A stretch of DNA of 64,000 nt from Gammaproteobacteria bacterium (lineage in GTDB: Bacteria > Pseudomonadota > Gammaproteobacteria > Steroidobacterales > Woeseiaceae), in contig JAOTYE010000004.1 of NCBI GenBank assembly GCA_029862045.1, positions 62,001-126,000 of the forward strand. Reading direction: 5' to 3'. The notes beneath the pieces are model-generated. The model saw nothing but the letters and a program-made list of their open reading frames with translations, was not told where the DNA came from and did not search any database. The translations under genes were made by a program, and so were the position numbers. Of this stretch, positions 15,696 to 25,049 are shown one piece after another; position 1 is the first letter of the stretch; every line of letters begins with the position of its first letter.

Positions 15696-16790
15696 CTAGT
15701 TGAAGTGTATTTCCGCGCCCGGATAAAACGCCACCCAGGCAAACCACATCGCGGTGTATGAGTTGGTCATCGCCAGTCTCTCGCCGGTTCGCGGCCCCGA
15801 TACGGCGTTGCCAAACACATCCCATACATTGCCCTCCGTATCGTCCATGATGTTGGGCAACTGATCGTCGAGCGGGCTGAAGGTCAGAATCGTCCCGTCG
15901 GCAAGTTCGCGACTGTAGATCGCGGCGATATCCGCGCCCGAGTCGCCGACCACGACGATCGGAGTCCCGCCGAACTGGTCGTTAACGGTCTGCGTTGCTG
16001 CGCCGAAGCTGCCGATCTGGTAAACCTTGCTCGTGGCACCGCTGTGTATGCCAATGACGCGTTCTTTGGGGTGCAGACGGTTGTCGGTATTGGAGACCGG
16101 AAACAGCAGTTCATCGCTGAAGCGGTAGGCACCGTATGGGTAAGCTGTGTAATCGCGATCGAAGCCGGTGTCTCGCGTGAGCACGAAAGAGTCCGGATAC
16201 ATCGCCTGCCACGTTGCCCAGGTGGTCTCAATGACTTGTATTCGTTCCGGCCGGTCGGCTGCGCGCGGACCCTGCACGGACTGCTCGAGCATCTGTGACC
16301 ATCTGCTGCCTGACTCGCGGTCGTAGAGAATCAGGTTGGAGTTGTACAGCAAACCGGAAACTCCAAACTCGGTGTCCACGAGATTATCATCGACGTCCCA
16401 GGCGACAGCGGATCCCGTGAGCGGACAGTAGCTCAGCACGTAGTCGTTGAAATTGATCGAGTCGTTGACGACTTCATGCCAGTTCATGATGTTGTGCGGA
16501 TAGGCGTGAATAGTGCCTTCGTGCAATACGCCAACGACGAGTTCGTTCCGCAGTATGTCGTCCACGGGGACTGTCGAAGCCAATTGCATGATCGGCCTGT
16601 CGACGGCGGGGATGCCGTCCTGACCCGGCCCGGCGTCGACAACCTGCGCTTCCGGAATCAGCCAACCGGACGTGCCAGGATTGTTGTTATTGCCGCCGCC
16701 ACCACCGCCACCACCGCCGCAGGCGGCGATAAGAAAGAGTGCGACGACCTGCAGGGCTACAGGCCTGGAGGCAAAATATCGTGTTGGCAT
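15696..16790 (-). CDS. DUF3179 domain lipoprotein
   Basis: A 364-residue exported lipoprotein: the signal ends FLIAAC, then a run of nine Gly and NNNNP linker. The rest matches the DUF3179 family, with DRPIMQLAS, GVLHEGTIHAYPHNIMNWHEVVND, YCPLTGSAVAWD, FGVSGLLYNSNLILYDRESGSRWSQM and a late AMWFAWVAFYP. The conserved YCPLTG Cys and the H/E residues of NIMNWHEVVND suggest a catalytic or metal site. The family has no established biochemical role that I know. It ends 49 bp before the methyltransferase start on the same strand. Confidence 0.88.
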   Translation of the reverse strand: MPTRYFASRPVALQVVALFLIAACGGGGGGGGGNNNNPGTSGWLIPEAQVVDAGPGQDGIPAVDRPIMQLASTVPVDDILRNELVVGVLHEGTIHAYPHNIMNWHEVVNDSINFNDYVLSYCPLTGSAVAWDVDDNLVDTEFGVSGLLYNSNLILYDRESGSRWSQMLEQSVQGPRAADRPERIQVIETTWATWQAMYPDSFVLTRDTGFDRDYTAYPYGAYRFSDELLFPVSNTDNRLHPKERVIGIHSGATSKVYQIGSFGAATQTVNDQFGGTPIVVVGDSGADIAAIYSRELADGTILTFSPLDDQLPNIMDDTEGNVWDVFGNAVSGPRTGERLAMTNSYTAMWFAWVAFYPGAEIHFN

Positions 16791-16975
16791 TGTAATAATT
16801 CCCTGTACTCGTCCGGCCGTCCGAACGACAGGCCCTTATCCAAAGATGACCCGCATACGGCATGATTTATTACATTTTGCCGGTCTTCCGCAGTAATTGG
16901 AGCGGTTGGTAAAAATAGAAGGTATTGCTCTGTCGCGGCAGACGCCGGGTCTGGCCGAGACGAAGGTACGGCCTG
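16791..16975. other. Intergenic gap upstream of DUF3179 gene
   Basis: These 185 bp separate the RND adaptor stop from the DUF3179 start, all on the minus strand. No gene or clear hairpin is visible. It must hold the DUF3179 promoter if that gene is not read through from the efflux genes. Confidence 0.3.
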
Positions 16976-18073
16976 CTAGTTTTCCTCCAACGTCTGCGAG
17001 ACCGCCTGTTGCGACACCGCCCGTTGTGACACCATAACCCTCACCTCAGCGCCTTCCCTGAGGTTCTCGGCGCCGCGAACCGCGACACGGTCGCCTTCCT
17101 GCAACAATCCCGAGACGCCAATCAGATTTCCGGACGAGTCGCCTATGCTGACCTCGATTCGCTCAGCCTTGTTCTCGTTGTTGATTCGAAATACGTATGA
17201 GCCATTCTGGCGCAGGACCAGCGCATCGCGCGGTATGGCCAGGGTCTGTTCGCCTGACCGAATCGGAATGCCGACGCTGACAAGTTGACCGACGGTCCAG
17301 ATACCACTGGCCTCGAGCGGCAGATCGATTCGCGCCTCGAATGTCTGTGAGCGGATATCGCCCGTGGGCACCAGCGCACGAATGCTGCCAGGAAATTGTG
17401 TGTCGGTTGCAAAAACGTTGATGGCATCTCCGACGACGGTACGCGGCAGGTGCTTGAGCGGCACGAACGCGCGCACCTCCATATTTTGAATGTCGGTCAT
17501 CTGCCCGAGAACTTCACCACGTGCGACATCCTCTCCGGCGCGATGCGCGCGGCTCGTGACGATACCCGTAAACGGCGCTCTGACATCGGCGCGGCGAATC
17601 TGATCGTCGATCTGACGCAAGCGTACCTTGGTGAGCTTGGCGTCCGACACAGCGAGGTCGCGGTTTGCTTCAGTCTGCTCGAGCTCGAACTCCGACACGA
17701 GGCTGGAGCCCTCGAGTTCACGCTGCCGGCCTAGCTGGCTGTTGAGCTGTCGAATATTGATCTCGGCGCGTTCAAGCAACACTTCCTGCTCGGCACGCTG
17801 CAGAAGTAACGTCTCCCGGTCAATACGCGCAACGGCCTCTCCCGCCTGTACGACGGTGCCTGGCTCCGCGACCATAATGAGCTGGCCAGCGACTCCCGCT
17901 GTGAGCTGCACGTCATTACGGCTGTAGATGGTGCCGGGAACTGCAACCGTCGGCGTGATCTCGGTCTGTGCGACATAGGCGATTTGCACGACCGGCGCCG
18001 GAGGCTGTTGCGCGACGGCTGCTGTCGTAAACAAAGCGGCTGCGCTTGCGAGCATGAATCGAAACTTAGGCAT
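16976..18073 (-). CDS. RND efflux periplasmic adaptor (MFP)
   Basis: A 365-residue membrane fusion protein with signal MPKFRFMLASAAALFTTAAVAQ. It contains a lipoyl half-motif GVAGQLIMVAEPGTVVQAGEAVARID, a helical hairpin (about 90-145), the second half RADVRAPFTGIVTSRAHRAGEDVARGE, a beta-barrel domain and a C-terminal domain (LLQEGDRVAVRGAENLREGAEV). Its start overlaps the end of the permease gene by 8 bp, so the order is permease then adaptor, the reverse of the common acrA-acrB order. It bridges the RND pump and an outer-membrane channel; no channel gene is adjacent. Confidence 0.92.
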   Translation of the reverse strand: MPKFRFMLASAAALFTTAAVAQQPPAPVVQIAYVAQTEITPTVAVPGTIYSRNDVQLTAGVAGQLIMVAEPGTVVQAGEAVARIDRETLLLQRAEQEVLLERAEINIRQLNSQLGRQRELEGSSLVSEFELEQTEANRDLAVSDAKLTKVRLRQIDDQIRRADVRAPFTGIVTSRAHRAGEDVARGEVLGQMTDIQNMEVRAFVPLKHLPRTVVGDAINVFATDTQFPGSIRALVPTGDIRSQTFEARIDLPLEASGIWTVGQLVSVGIPIRSGEQTLAIPRDALVLRQNGSYVFRINNENKAERIEVSIGDSSGNLIGVSGLLQEGDRVAVRGAENLREGAEVRVMVSQRAVSQQAVSQTLEEN

Positions 18074-21000
18074 CGGCTGTTACTCCCCGAGCGTTGCTGG
18101 GCCGAACGAAACCTGGCAGGCGAATGCCCGGCAACCGGAGAACGCTTGGCATCAGGATAAGTGTGAAGATGGCGCTGATGATCATGCCGCCAACGATGAC
18201 GGTAGCCAGCCCCCTGTAAATTTGCGAACCGACGCCCGGAATGAGCATCAGCGGCAGCATGCCGAATATGCTCGTGAGCGTGCTCATGTAGATTGGCCGT
18301 GCCCGTATTCGCACAGCTTGCGCCACCGCCGCACTGCGCTCGAGGCCGTTACGCTGACCTGTGCGTGTTTGCATCACGAGAAGAATGGCATTGTTGACGA
18401 CGAGTCCGAGCAGGATCACAAAACCAATCGTTGTCAGCAGGTCCATGGCCTGCACCGTGAACAGATTCATGACACGCAAAGCCAGAATACCGCCGGCAAT
18501 AGCCAGAGGAATCGAGAGCAACACAAGCAGAGCGTCCCAAAGTGAGCGGAACATGGCTGCGAGAATCAGAAACAGTACGATACAGGCGACGGCGAGATTC
18601 ACGGCCATCGTCGACAACGCGGCTTCGAGTCGATCCGCGGTACCGCGGTACTGCACGCTAATACCTGCCGGCATAATCTCCTTGATTCTCGGACCGGCGA
18701 CATCTCTGAGTTGTTCGAGTGCTTCCTGAACCGTCATTTCTTCGGGCGGCCTGACGCTCAGCGTCATCGTCCGCTGCCCGTCGACGCGGCGCAGCTGTGT
18801 CGGGCCAACAGTTCTGCGAATATCGGCCAGTTCGCCAATCGTCTGAATGCCGGCGAGAGGGGTCGCAATAGGTGTCGAGGCGAGTTCCTCCGGCGAGTCC
18901 CAGACCGGACCGCGCAAAATCATGTCCATGCGGTCATTGCCGTCGAAGTACTCACCGACATACGCACCACTCGTAACGGCGCGCACGATATTGGCAAGTG
19001 CGGCGCGGTCGAGTCCGGCGGCCGTGATGCGCCGGTCGTTCGGCAAGAGTTGCAACTCCGGCTCGGCGATGGCGAGGCTCGGAACCGGTCGTACCTGCGC
19101 GCCGGGCAGGACCTCATTGATGATTTCCATGCCCTGCATGGCGACGTCGGACAGGACATTGATGTCATTGCCGGACAGATCGACGTTGATCGCGCGGCCG
19201 CCGTCGAAACCGAAATTCAGAAGTGAAGAGCGTTGCACGAAAGCTTGCGTATCCGGCAAGTCGACGAGCACCTCATCGCGGACGATGTTTATCATCTCTT
19301 CGATACGGCCTGGATCCTGTGGATAAAGAAAGAGCGCATTAAAAGTGCCGAACGCTGACAGGTTATAGCCACGGATATACGGCTGCCGCTCATGATCCAT
19401 ATAGGGCTTCAGCCGTGCGACGATTGGCGCGGCGATCTCGTTCTGGACCATTTCTACCGTCCCGCCGGGCGGCATTGCAAAGAACGCATTTAATGAATCG
19501 GATGGTGCCTGCGGCAAGAGATTTGCCTTGGGTACCAGCAGCAAAATCACGAGCACTGAGCCACCAAGGATGGTCACGATCCAGGCTCTGCATATTGCGG
19601 GCGCTCTCGTCAGTCGCATGACGAGGTCCGTAATGCGTGTCCACCATGATTCAAGCGGATCGTTGTCCTCCTTAAGCAGAAACGATGCGGCGACGGGTAA
19701 CACGGTTATCGCGATGAAAAACGATGCGGACACCGCTACGGCGATCGTAAGCGCAAGATCCTGGAAGAGCTGTCCTTCCATTCCCTCCATGAACAACACG
19801 GGAACGAAAATAGCGACACTCGTGACTGTCGATGCGAAGAGCGCCCCCGTAATCTGTCGTGTTCCTTTGGCAACGGCCTCCTTCATTCCAAGCCCGTTCT
19901 GACGACACCGAACTATGTTTTCGAGCGTGACGATCGCAGCGTCCATGACGAGACCGACCGAAAACGCGAGGCCCGCCAACGAGATGACGTTGAGCGACTT
20001 GTCAAAAAGTCGTAGTGCGACAAATGCGACGAGCAACGACAACGGTACGGTCGCTGTGACCAAGAAAGTCGCACGGCGGCTGCGCATCAGGAAGTAAAGT
20101 ACACCGATCGCGAGTACCAGACCAAGACCAAGATTGTTCTTGACCAGCGCGATCGCGCGGCGAATATGCACGGACGCATCGAAACTCAGATCGATTTCGA
20201 GTTGAGCATCAGCCAGTGGTCCCGCATTGAGTTCGACAATGGCTTCGTTGATGCCATCGAGGATCGACACAGTATTGGCGTCGTATTCACGCTGTACCGT
20301 TATGTAGTAGGCCGGGAAGCCGTTGCGCAGCGTGAAGCCGTCCTGCTTGCGCGCGACGATTTCGACATCGGCAACCTCGCTCAGATTGATGGGGCGTTCG
20401 TTACTCCAGCCGACGATCAGCTCATTGAGCTCGGCAGGTTCGAACTGGCCGACGAAGCGCACGGTGTACTGGCGCCGGCCGACGTCAGCGAACCCGCCCG
20501 ATGTGTCCGTTGCGCGGGACACTGTTGCGATGATGTCGCTGATTTGAATGCCCAGCGCGGCCGCACGGTAAGAGTCAAATGTGATGTGCACTTCACGCGG
20601 CTGCTCGCCCTGCAGATCGACTCTGGATACGCCCGGAATACGCGCCAGTCGCGGCTCGACGAATTCCTCGATGAGCGCCTGGTAGTTCGAAAGTTCCTTG
20701 TCCGGGTTCACGGGCAGTACGCGGACCAGCAGTGATGCAGCTCCGGGAGTCTGCTGTCCGCCCCCGGCAAAGACCTGGGGCTCGATCGCATCGGCTGGTC
20801 CGGCCGGCACCTGTGACAGGTTGTTGATCACATCCAGCTTCGCAGCCTGGATGTCGGTGCCAACCGCGAAGCTCAGGTTGACGAATCCTGCACCGCGGCT
20901 GATGAAGGAATTGATATCGGTCAGCCCCGGAGTGTTCTTCAGAACGTTCTCCTGCGGCTCGATGATGTTGGCTTCCATCTCCTCGGGTGCTGCGGCGCGC

Positions 21001-21152
21001 CAGAAATTGGCGACCGACACCTGCGGCTCTTCGATCGTCGGCAATAGCTGGATTGGCAGTGCGGCGATCGACGTCAGGCCGAATAGCGCGACGAGAGCGA
21101 CTGCGACAGCCACGGATGGCCAGTGTTTGGTGCTCAACTCGGTGATATTCAT
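18066..21152 (-). CDS. RND efflux permease, AcrB/HAE family
   Basis: A 1028-residue inner-membrane proton-driven exporter of normal family length. It has the N-terminal helix, then two repeats each with a large periplasmic domain and six helices. NLGLGLVLAIGVLYFLMRSRRA, GLVMDAAIVTLENIVR (the conserved GxxxDxxIVxxEN segment of helix 4) and PVLFMEGMEGQLFQDLALTI are visible; the second half contains LLGLVVNNAILLVMQTR. The first repeat keeps the proton-relay Asp of VMDAAI but has one Asp where AcrB has DD. The substrate is unknown. It is co-transcribed with the adaptor. Confidence 0.94.
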   Translation of the reverse strand: MNITELSTKHWPSVAVAVALVALFGLTSIAALPIQLLPTIEEPQVSVANFWRAAAPEEMEANIIEPQENVLKNTPGLTDINSFISRGAGFVNLSFAVGTDIQAAKLDVINNLSQVPAGPADAIEPQVFAGGGQQTPGAASLLVRVLPVNPDKELSNYQALIEEFVEPRLARIPGVSRVDLQGEQPREVHITFDSYRAAALGIQISDIIATVSRATDTSGGFADVGRRQYTVRFVGQFEPAELNELIVGWSNERPINLSEVADVEIVARKQDGFTLRNGFPAYYITVQREYDANTVSILDGINEAIVELNAGPLADAQLEIDLSFDASVHIRRAIALVKNNLGLGLVLAIGVLYFLMRSRRATFLVTATVPLSLLVAFVALRLFDKSLNVISLAGLAFSVGLVMDAAIVTLENIVRCRQNGLGMKEAVAKGTRQITGALFASTVTSVAIFVPVLFMEGMEGQLFQDLALTIAVAVSASFFIAITVLPVAASFLLKEDNDPLESWWTRITDLVMRLTRAPAICRAWIVTILGGSVLVILLLVPKANLLPQAPSDSLNAFFAMPPGGTVEMVQNEIAAPIVARLKPYMDHERQPYIRGYNLSAFGTFNALFLYPQDPGRIEEMINIVRDEVLVDLPDTQAFVQRSSLLNFGFDGGRAINVDLSGNDINVLSDVAMQGMEIINEVLPGAQVRPVPSLAIAEPELQLLPNDRRITAAGLDRAALANIVRAVTSGAYVGEYFDGNDRMDMILRGPVWDSPEELASTPIATPLAGIQTIGELADIRRTVGPTQLRRVDGQRTMTLSVRPPEEMTVQEALEQLRDVAGPRIKEIMPAGISVQYRGTADRLEAALSTMAVNLAVACIVLFLILAAMFRSLWDALLVLLSIPLAIAGGILALRVMNLFTVQAMDLLTTIGFVILLGLVVNNAILLVMQTRTGQRNGLERSAAVAQAVRIRARPIYMSTLTSIFGMLPLMLIPGVGSQIYRGLATVIVGGMIISAIFTLILMPSVLRLPGIRLPGFVRPSNARGVTADA

Positions 21153-21229
21153 TATTCTTCGAGTTCCCCAAATTCAGGATTTACTATGACCACGAGCGGT
21201 AGCGCGAGTTCACAGCGCCGCTCTACACG

Positions 21230-21253
21230 TACGGCCCGGATGACCGGGCCGTA
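21230..21253. other. Strong 10-bp hairpin
   Basis: TACGGCCCGG, loop ATGA, CCGGGCCGTA: a perfect 10-bp inverted repeat with a 4-nt loop in the 172-bp gap between the DUF885 stop and the RND permease start, both on the minus strand. No T-run follows on either strand, so it may be a Rho-dependent or attenuating hairpin rather than a canonical terminator. Confidence 0.65.
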
Positions 21254-21324
21254 GCGTTGCGGCATTGATAGTCTTTAGATGCGGCAGGGGCTGAAAACGT
21301 TGCCTTATAAGAAACAGATATAAG

Positions 21325-23094
21325 TCAATCGTCGCCGCCGGGGATGTCCTCGCCCAGCATCAGGGCGCGGATGAATTTCACGGGAGGCGAGCCATAGGAC
21401 AGCGCCTGGTCGTGGTAGCGGCGCAACGTGAATTCGTCGCCCCATTCGGCCTCGACGGCGCGACGCATCTCAATGTGCTCCTGGTAGCCGACGAAATAGG
21501 TGGAGAGCTGGGCCGAGGTCAGCTGTGCCCTGACCCATTTGCCAGCCGCTTCACGCTCCTCCTGGAAACCACCTTCGATCATGAGTTTCATCGCTGCATC
21601 GCGCGTCATGCCGTCGACATGAATCGCTGAATCGATAATCGCGTTCGTCACGGCACGCAGGTACCACTTCAGGTTTATCAGTTTCATGAGTGGGTCGTGG
21701 TTGAGATAGCCCTCAGCGATCATCATTTGCTCGGCGTAGACACCCCAGCCTTCGATCATCGGTCCGGAACCGAGTACCGCCCGTAGCGTTGACGGATAAC
21801 GATTGCTGAGCGCCAGCTGCAGGTAGTGTCCGGGCACACCCTCATGAATCGTCAGGTCCTGAATCGACAGCATGTTGTACTCGCGCAGGAACGAATTGAC
21901 CTGCTCCTCGGTCCAGTCCGCAGGCAAAGGCGCAACCGCATAAAATGCTTTCTGGCCTTTGTCGAGAGGCCCGGGCGAATCAAGATAGGCAACGGACACG
22001 CCGCGCTGAAACTCGGGCATGATGATGATCTCTACCGGATCATCGGGCACAGTAACGATGTTGTTTTCGATGACGAAGTCGGTTGCCTGCTGCAACTGTT
22101 GCTTTGCTACGTCGACGATGCCATCGCGTGGTGGCAGGACCTGATAGGCTTCCTCGAGTGCCGCACGAATAATCGCCTGTTTGTAGGCCTCGTCGGGGTC
22201 ATCAGGAAATGCCGTATACGGGTGCGTCCCGGCATACACTTCCTTTGCGATGTCGTACATCTGTTTGCGCACCGATTCGTATTCCGCTTCGGCACGCGCT
22301 TTGATTTCCTTGCGGCCAAGCGGTGAATTCAGCGCATAGGCGAGTTTGGTGTCATACAACTCAGCGCCGATACGAAAGTCGCCGGCGGCGCGCGGCAACA
22401 GCTCTTCTTCGAGCCAGGTCTGGTGCTCGGCAATGGCGTCTTTGGCCATCTCAATCGCGGCCTTGAGTCGCTCGCGCGTCGCAGCTGTTAACGAACCCAT
22501 TTCCGGAACGATCATCGCGTCGATGATCGACACGAGTCCGACGTTTTGTTGCACGGCCGTTTCGGCGTGAATCTTCGGCACCCGAACCGGTTCAATAACC
22601 TCGCGCGCCTGCTCGAGGAATCTCGGTATTTGTTCGAGTCTTGATGCCGCTGCGAGCAATCTTTCCTCGAGCGGCGCGAAATCCCGCGCCACAAGCCCGT
22701 AGATAGAGCTGCCAGCGAGGTTCACATACATGAGCGGGTTCCAGGCCCACTCCTGCAGCGTATCGAGCCGCCACAGGCGCGCTTCGATCTCATCGCGTAA
22801 CAGCTCGGCATCAATCTGATTGGCGCGCGACAGTGCGTCACGGTCAATTGTTGCGATGGCGTCCAGATAATCCGAATAGAGTTGATGCGATTTTGCACGG
22901 GCCTTCGCGTCAACCTGATCGAGCTTGTCATCCATGCTGTGATCGCCGATCAGCGTTGCCTGGACGGGTGAGAAATTGGGCAGGTCACTGACTAAACGCT
23001 CGGCAAGGATTTCGAAGGCCTCATCGGCACTTGATGCAGCAAGTGCGCTGCCGGCAAACATTACGACGACCAGTACGTTGATGAATCTCTTCAC
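21325..23094 (-). CDS. DUF885 family metallopeptidase-like protein, exported
   Basis: A 589-residue protein with a signal peptide (VKRFINVLVVVMFAGSALA). GTG at 23094 is chosen because it puts the signal at the N-terminus; the frame extends further upstream without protein-like sequence. The hallmark of DUF885 is TIHEGVPGHYLQLALSNRYP, a HExxxGHxxQ variant of a zinc-peptidase helix, followed by MIEGWGVYAEQMM with a third-ligand Glu candidate. The family is distantly related to gluzincin/M32 peptidases and is probably a periplasmic peptidase. It is divergent from the L,D-transpeptidase gene (78-bp gap). Confidence 0.9.
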   Translation of the reverse strand: MKRFINVLVVVMFAGSALAASSADEAFEILAERLVSDLPNFSPVQATLIGDHSMDDKLDQVDAKARAKSHQLYSDYLDAIATIDRDALSRANQIDAELLRDEIEARLWRLDTLQEWAWNPLMYVNLAGSSIYGLVARDFAPLEERLLAAASRLEQIPRFLEQAREVIEPVRVPKIHAETAVQQNVGLVSIIDAMIVPEMGSLTAATRERLKAAIEMAKDAIAEHQTWLEEELLPRAAGDFRIGAELYDTKLAYALNSPLGRKEIKARAEAEYESVRKQMYDIAKEVYAGTHPYTAFPDDPDEAYKQAIIRAALEEAYQVLPPRDGIVDVAKQQLQQATDFVIENNIVTVPDDPVEIIIMPEFQRGVSVAYLDSPGPLDKGQKAFYAVAPLPADWTEEQVNSFLREYNMLSIQDLTIHEGVPGHYLQLALSNRYPSTLRAVLGSGPMIEGWGVYAEQMMIAEGYLNHDPLMKLINLKWYLRAVTNAIIDSAIHVDGMTRDAAMKLMIEGGFQEEREAAGKWVRAQLTSAQLSTYFVGYQEHIEMRRAVEAEWGDEFTLRRYHDQALSYGSPPVKFIRALMLGEDIPGGDD

Positions 23095-23172
23095 GATGAA
23101 TACCTGAGAACTGAATTCGATGCAGGGAAACATATCATGGTGATGCCATTCGGGCAGCTGTAATATCGATGC

Positions 23173-24060
23173 ATGATCAGATCGCTGCTATTGGCCGTGC
23201 TACTGATGCCCGGATTTCTCGCCGCGCAAGAACCGGCCTACCTGCTGCAAGTGCCTGCCTCGATTGTCGCTGTTTTCGTCGCCGAGACGGATGCCTCGAC
23301 GCTGCATCGTTTTGCCGCCGGCCCGGGCGATGCTGCGTCTCGTGACGAGCGTTATATGTCAGTCGGTCAGAATGGCGTCGGCAAACATCGCTCCTGGGAC
23401 CGGCGCACGCCGCTCGGCATCTATTTCGTCAACGAGCAATTGGACACGACAGGGTTGCACGAGCGTTATGGGCCACTAGCCTTTCCGCTCGATTACCCGA
23501 ACACCTGGGACCGGATCAACGATCGCAGCGGCGACGGCATCTGGATACACGGTGTTGCGCCGAACGGTGGCCGCAGACCGCCTCTGGACACTGACGGTTG
23601 CATCGCGTTGCCTAATGACGAGTTGCTGGCGCTCAAAGAACAGTTCGTGCCGCTGGTCACGCCCGTCATCATTACGCGCCAAATACAGTGGTTGAGTTCT
23701 GAACAAATTGCCGCAACGCGCGCCGAGCTCAATGCAGTACTGGACACGTGGGCAGAGAGTTATCGATCCGGCGATTTACACCGATACCTTTCGCTGTATG
23801 CCGACGACTTTGAATATCGGGGCTTGAATAAAGGCGAGTGGGCGGCTTACCGCCTGCAGAGCTTCAGCAAGAGGCCTGTCAGAGGATTCGAATTGCAGGA
23901 CGTGCTGCTACTTGCCGATCCTGAGGACAGCGGTCTGTACCTCAGCCGGTTTCGGCAGACGATAATCGAGGAAGCGCGAACGATCTCGATGATTAAACGG
24001 CTCTATTGGCGCAGGACCGATGACGGCGAGCTGAAAATCGTAGCGGAGGACAATGGCTGA
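23173..24060 (+). CDS. L,D-transpeptidase (YkuD) with C-terminal SnoaL-like domain
   Basis: A 295-residue exported protein (signal MIRSLLLAVLLMPGFLAAQ). Residues 25-170 form a YkuD catalytic domain with TPLGIYFV, IWIHGVAP (His126) and TDGCIAL (Cys143), so the catalytic His and Cys are present. The last about 105 residues (DTWAESYRSGDLHRYLSLYADDFEYRG onward) resemble a SnoaL/NTF2-like cone domain, seen in ErfK-like proteins of proteobacteria. YkuD enzymes cross-link peptidoglycan or attach lipoproteins to it. The conserved Arg of the usual GCIRL is Ala here. Confidence 0.88.
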   Translation: MIRSLLLAVLLMPGFLAAQEPAYLLQVPASIVAVFVAETDASTLHRFAAGPGDAASRDERYMSVGQNGVGKHRSWDRRTPLGIYFVNEQLDTTGLHERYGPLAFPLDYPNTWDRINDRSGDGIWIHGVAPNGGRRPPLDTDGCIALPNDELLALKEQFVPLVTPVIITRQIQWLSSEQIAATRAELNAVLDTWAESYRSGDLHRYLSLYADDFEYRGLNKGEWAAYRLQSFSKRPVRGFELQDVLLLADPEDSGLYLSRFRQTIIEEARTISMIKRLYWRRTDDGELKIVAEDNG

Positions 24061-24061
24061 G

Positions 24062-24187
24062 GCCGCAGTTCGGAGCCACGTCAGCAGAAGTAAAGCGCAG
24101 CGTACTCAACAAGGTACAAAGTCTCAGTCCGATCGTTAGAAGGCTATCGGACCGAGCCATGAAGATGACGTGGCTCCGAGATGCGGC
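24062..24187 (+). repeat. Dispersed intergenic repeat, full copy 2
   Basis: The core at about 24084-24165 shares about 80 bp with copy 3, with only about five differences, and contains an inner hairpin GTCCGAT/ATCGGAC with a 12-nt loop. The arms 24062-24083 and 24166-24187 pair with each other over 19 of 22 positions (CGGAGCCACGTCA with TGACGTGGCTCCG, then GCCGCA with TGCGGC). The arm sequence is unrelated to the arms of the other copies. It starts two bases after the L,D-transpeptidase stop codon and ends 20 bp before the dsbA-like stop, filling a convergent gap. Confidence 0.85.
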
Positions 24188-24206
24188 TTCGGTATAGGGC
24201 GGGCTG

Positions 24207-25049
24207 CTAGCGGGCGCTTTCTCTGACGATGAGTTCGTCAATGAGCTCGATCAACTTGGGATAGCTGCCGGCTTCCTTGGCACCGCTGCGGTACTTGCCA
24301 TTGACCACAATCATCGGTGTGCTCGCGATGCTGTAGCGGCGCGCCAGGTCTTGCGCGACGCGGAGCTTCTGATCGACTTCGAACGATTTCCAGGTGCGAC
24401 TGAAATCCTCAGCGCTGACGCCGAAGCGTTCAAATAGTTTCTGGATTGCGCCCTCCGAGCTCAGTCGGTTGTTACGACGGTGAATCTCCTCGTATACGGC
24501 ATCGTGAAATGCTGCGCCATCCGCGATGACGCCGTTCCGGGCCAGGATTTCATTCGTGTAATACATACGCGCGTGCAGAATGAGGAAGGCATTCCACGTC
24601 GCGGGCACCTGGACGAAGCGCACATTAGCCGGCTTGTTCTCGGCCCAGCCTTTGATCGCGGGCTCGAAGTTGTAGCAATGCGGGCACATATAATAGAAAA
24701 ATTCGGCGACCTCGATCTTGTCAGCGCCACCGACGGTCGGCTGCGCCGGTACGAGACGTATGTAATTCTGGCCTTCCTTGAATTGCCATTCGCGGGCTGC
24801 GGTCGGCGCATCGGCCTGTGCCAGCAGGATCGCCTGTTCGTCCGCCTCGGGCTCTGCAGCCGACTCTTCAACGACTTCGATCGTCTCGTCTACTGTGTCT
24901 GCCTCGGTGGCTTCCTGCGCAGCGTCGACTTCATCGACCAGCGGCTCTGCGACGGTCGGTTGTTCGTCGGCCGCGGGCGCTGCGGCTTCTTCAGTGCCAC
25001 AGGCAACGAGGAACAAGCAGAGCAAACTCAAGAGAAGTGTGTGTTTCAT
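24207..25049 (-). CDS. DsbA-like thiol:disulfide oxidoreductase, lipoprotein with acidic linker
   Basis: A 280-residue lipoprotein (LLCLFLVAC, lipid Cys17). A low-complexity stretch of about 70 residues rich in Ala, Glu and Asp precedes a thioredoxin fold with helical insertion. The active site is YYMCPHCYNF, matching the DsbA CPHC, and the cis-Pro loop is STPMIVVNG. Typical DsbA proteins are soluble; here the lipid anchor plus acidic tether would keep the enzyme at a membrane. It oxidises secreted protein thiols. Its ATG overlaps the stop of the cytochrome c4 gene (TAATG), so the two are translationally coupled. Confidence 0.9.
   Translation of the reverse strand: MKHTLLLSLLCLFLVACGTEEAAAPAADEQPTVAEPLVDEVDAAQEATEADTVDETIEVVEESAAEPEADEQAILLAQADAPTAAREWQFKEGQNYIRLVPAQPTVGGADKIEVAEFFYYMCPHCYNFEPAIKGWAENKPANVRFVQVPATWNAFLILHARMYYTNEILARNGVIADGAAFHDAVYEEIHRRNNRLSSEGAIQKLFERFGVSAEDFSRTWKSFEVDQKLRVAQDLARRYSIASTPMIVVNGKYRSGAKEAGSYPKLIELIDELIVRESAR

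Noticed and set aside
24084-24165. A frame on the minus strand of both full repeat copies encodes an almost identical peptide (FMARSDSLLTIGL...).
   Set aside because: The identity follows from DNA identity of the repeat core; starts, arms and ends differ and the short copy breaks the frame. Not supported as a gene.
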